DNA from: Myxococcales bacterium
GTDB lineage: Bacteria; Myxococcota_A; Polyangia; Nannocystales; Nannocystaceae
Assembly (NCBI GenBank): GCA_020633295.1
Contig: JACKDW010000017.1
Location: 62,001 to 126,000 of the forward strand
Reading direction: 5' to 3'
Length of the DNA stretch: 64,000 bases
The position numbers were made by a program, and so were the translations under genes. The notes under the pieces were generated by a model that did no database searches, was not told where the DNA came from, and worked only from the letters and a program-made list of their open reading frames with translations. Within the stretch, counting starts at the first letter, position 1, and the number at the start of each line of letters is the position of its first letter. This document shows positions 61,997-64,000 of the stretch, in pieces.

Positions 61997-63481
61997 CTAC
62001 TTGAACTCGACGAGCACCTCGAGGCGCTGCTGCGCGGTGTCGTAGATGACGTACTCGTTGTCGTCGAACTCCGACTCGTCGTCGTCGACGTTGCTGATCC
62101 CGTGGCAGCTGTCGTAGCCGCGCGGCGGCCTCGTGAGGCCGTAGGTGATGTCGCGGTAGCGCTTGATCTTGCCGAGCGCGACGCGGCAGATCGCCATCAT
62201 CGAGGTCCCGCGCTTGCCCGGGTAGGTGTAGTTGACGGCCGTGCACGACTCGCTGCCGAAGTAGATGCCGTGCCCGAGCCAGCCCTCGTCGGTCCGCGAG
62301 ACGCCCATGCCGACGACGACCTTGGGCAGCAGGATGCCGCGCGAGAGGATGCCGACCCAGTTGCGCAGGCTCGAGCCGTGGAACAGGAGGCGCTCGTTGC
62401 TGAGCTTGCGGTACGACTTGTGCTCCGGCGGCCGCTTGAGCGTGTAGAGGTTGACGATCTTGATGCCGCGGCTGAGCTGGTTGTCGAGCACGTGCTTGCT
62501 CCAGCGCTTGTACTCCGCGGAGGTCTTCGCCAGCGGCTCGATCGCGCAGCCCAGCGCCGCGTACTGATCGGCGGCGCCGCCGTCGAAGAGCACGTTGTCG
62601 TCGCCGCTGACCTGCAGCATGTCGCGCATGAGCTGCAGGGTGTCGTTCTTCTCGGCGAAGGCGGTCTTGGAGCTGATCGTCGCGGCCTCGATGGCGGCGC
62701 GGGTGCGGCCGAGGCGGTGCGGGATCAGGGTGTAGAACTCGCCGCTGAGCTCGCGCAGCTTGGCCTTGCGCTTGCGGCTGCGCTTGAGCTCGTCGAGGAT
62801 GGCGTCGAGCACGGCCTGCCCCTTGTCGATCTGGCCGTGCGTGAGCACGCCGAGCGGCGTCTCGATGCCGTTGGCGGTGATCGTCGCCTTGACGGTCGAG
62901 GTCAGCGCGTTGGTCGCCTCGCTGTAGATGTAGTCGACGAGGGTCGAGAGCGCGGGCGTCAGCGGCTTGCGGGCCGCCTTCTTCGCCGTCTTCTTCGCCG
63001 TCTTCTTCGCCGTCTTCTTCGCCGTCTTCTTCGCCCCCGCCTTCTTCGCCGTCTTCTTCTTCGCGGCCTTCTTGTTGGCGGCGAGCGTCTTGGCGTCGAG
63101 CTCGCCGACGCTCAGGCCGCGCGCCCCCATGGAGCCGATCTTGCTCGCGGCGAGCGAGAGCTCCTTGTAGCCCTTGGCGCGGCTGGTCTTCTTGCGCAGC
63201 AGCTCCTCGTAGCAGGCGTCGGCGGCCGCGTGGCTCGTGAAGTACCGACACTCGCGCTTGCCGGCCTCGGGGTTGGTCTCGAGGTCGTCGGTGCGCCCGT
63301 AGTGCGTGAACACCCGGAACACCTTCTTGGTCTTCGCGCTCGGGCTGTGGAGCTCGAGCGCGTAGTACTTGTTGTTGTTCTTGTTGAGGTCGGTCTTCTG
63401 CAGGACCGCCTTCTTGAGGATGTCGAACTTGCTCGGGAACTTGGGCGCGCTCGGGTCGGTCAGGGCGTAGGCTTTCGGCAT
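61997..63481 (-). CDS. Poly(ADP-ribose) polymerase with WGR, regulatory and catalytic domains
   Basis: This 494-residue protein has the DNA-dependent PARP layout. A WGR-like domain (about 38-105) includes the variant HYGR. A Lys/Ala linker (about 138-171) with AKKT repeats resembles histone H1 tails. The helical regulatory domain (about 173-320) has LSGEFYTLIPHRLG. The catalytic domain has the H-Y-E triad: H368 in LLFHGS, Y407 in GWLGHGIYFGS, E476 in DNEYVIYD. The catalytic residues for NAD+-dependent poly(ADP-ribosyl)ation are therefore intact. It is divergent from a GIDE-like gene 100 bp away. Confidence 0.93.
   Translation of the reverse strand: MPKAYALTDPSAPKFPSKFDILKKAVLQKTDLNKNNNKYYALELHSPSAKTKKVFRVFTHYGRTDDLETNPEAGKRECRYFTSHAAADACYEELLRKKTSRAKGYKELSLAASKIGSMGARGLSVGELDAKTLAANKKAAKKKTAKKAGAKKTAKKTAKKTAKKTAKKAARKPLTPALSTLVDYIYSEATNALTSTVKATITANGIETPLGVLTHGQIDKGQAVLDAILDELKRSRKRKAKLRELSGEFYTLIPHRLGRTRAAIEAATISSKTAFAEKNDTLQLMRDMLQVSGDDNVLFDGGAADQYAALGCAIEPLAKTSAEYKRWSKHVLDNQLSRGIKIVNLYTLKRPPEHKSYRKLSNERLLFHGSSLRNWVGILSRGILLPKVVVGMGVSRTDEGWLGHGIYFGSESCTAVNYTYPGKRGTSMMAICRVALGKIKRYRDITYGLTRPPRGYDSCHGISNVDDDESEFDDNEYVIYDTAQQRLEVLVEFK
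62972..63058 (-). repeat. In-frame Lys/Ala repeat in the PARP linker
   Basis: GCCGTCTTCTTC units on the plus strand (AKKT on the minus strand) recur near 62,983-63,054 with small changes. Confidence 0.85.
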
Positions 63482-63581
63482 CTCGTCCCTCGTCGTGGGG
63501 TCGACGATATCGCACGATCGCCGCGGGCGAGCGCGAGACCGCGCCTCGCGGCGCGGGCGTCCGCGCGACTATCATCGCGAC

Positions 63582-64000
63582 GTGAGCCTGCTGTCGGAGC
63601 TGCTCGACCGCCTGTGGCCGCGATACCACGAGCACGGCGCGATCGCGTCGGCGCGCGCCGGTCGGGTCGTGATCACGGGCGTCATCGAGTCGCTCGAGGA
63701 CGGGGACGCGCTGGCGTGCCCGCTCTCCGGTGAGCTGGCGGTGGTCGTGCACTACGTCGCGCGCACGCGCGGGATGTCGTCGCGGGCCTACGGGATCGCC
63801 GGCGACGCGCTCGACATCGTGCGACGCGCCCACGAGGGCCGCGACTTCCTGCTGCGCGACAGCTCGGGCGCGGCGCTGATCCTCGTCGACGCCGGCGAGG
63901 ACGTGCTGCGGCTCCACGACACGCTGTTCGAGCAGCACGGGCTCTCGCTCGAGCCCGACACCGAGCTCGTGCGACCCGGCGAGCGCGTGCGCGTGCGCGG
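63582..64000 (+). CDS. GIDE-like protein (partial, runs off the right edge)
   Basis: A GTG at 63582 (TATCAT box 6 nt upstream) opens a frame that continues past the window. About 139 residues are visible: LLSELLDRLWPRYHE, then RVVITGVIESLEDGDALACPLSGE, VVVHYVARTR and DFLLRDSSGAALILVD. The P(L/V)SGE...F.L.D.SG pattern matches the GIDE domain seen at 59256, more loosely. No membrane helix is seen yet. Divergent with PARP. Confidence 0.6.
   Translation, partial: MSLLSELLDRLWPRYHEHGAIASARAGRVVITGVIESLEDGDALACPLSGELAVVVHYVARTRGMSSRAYGIAGDALDIVRRAHEGRDFLLRDSSGAALILVDAGEDVLRLHDTLFEQHGLSLEPDTELVRPGERVRVR

Overview
The window is very G+C-rich, with long spurious open frames opposite most genes. It looks like a chromosome segment from a myxobacterium, most likely of the Nannocystis/Plesiocystis/Enhygromyxa group. 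This is inferred from the many lipoproteins with Ser/Thr/Gly/Asp linkers (TTGDP, PSTTMD), secreted Cys-rich modules, a DUF1592-type cytochrome plus DUF1501 pair, an ECF sigma factor with a membrane partner, and eukaryote-like proteins (PARP, GIDE). I see no rRNA, tRNA, CRISPR array, insertion sequence or prophage.

Layout. 1-8.2 kb (minus strand): a giant membrane protein running off the left edge, a cysteine-free glutaredoxin-fold protein, a propeller-like lipoprotein with an inserted Pro-rich repeat, and a TerB-Coq4 fusion coupled to an APH-type kinase that appears frameshifted. 8.6-13.7 kb (plus): trmO with a repeat tail, then an aldehyde dehydrogenase / glutamine-synthetase-like ligase / iron alcohol dehydrogenase operon suited to gamma-glutamylated amino-alcohol breakdown. 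13.8-24 kb: a ferritin-like diiron protein, a LysR regulator, two small lipoproteins, a broken cupin gene, a TerC protein, a YD-repeat-like protein, a 1-Cys peroxiredoxin and a DUF2807 lipoprotein. 24.5-29.4 kb: a two-gene coiled-coil operon, a tandem repeat, a DUF3754 membrane protein and a small membrane protein. 29.5-38.8 kb: natAB-type ABC exporter, a lone receiver domain, a murein endopeptidase, an SDR/crotonase pair, an RNA ligase + HD-Pnk RNA-repair operon and a second SDR.

38.8-44.1 kb (minus): a pacifastin-like lipoprotein, an ECF sigma factor with its membrane partner, a secreted barrel-like protein and a vWA lipoprotein. The sigma gene and the pacifastin-like gene carry the same 28-bp promoter-like element. 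44.5-47.4 kb (minus): pncB-nrtR-pncA, a complete NAD-salvage operon with its regulator and a candidate operator. 48.2-59.1 kb: large secreted proteins (EGF/ZU5-like lipoprotein, DUF1592-type dihaem protein, DUF1501, VCBS/FG-GAP lipoprotein, a 5'-truncated DUF4091 protein). 59.2-64 kb: a GIDE protein, a small twin-CX3C secreted protein, an SDH-type cytochrome b, a bacterial PARP with WGR, regulatory and catalytic domains, and a divergent partial GIDE-like gene.

Many starts lie 6-25 nt downstream of a TA(C/G)A(A/C)T-like box, suggesting short or almost absent leaders. Several genes carry in-frame microsatellite repeats, and three genes change frame internally, which may be sequencing slips or real decay.
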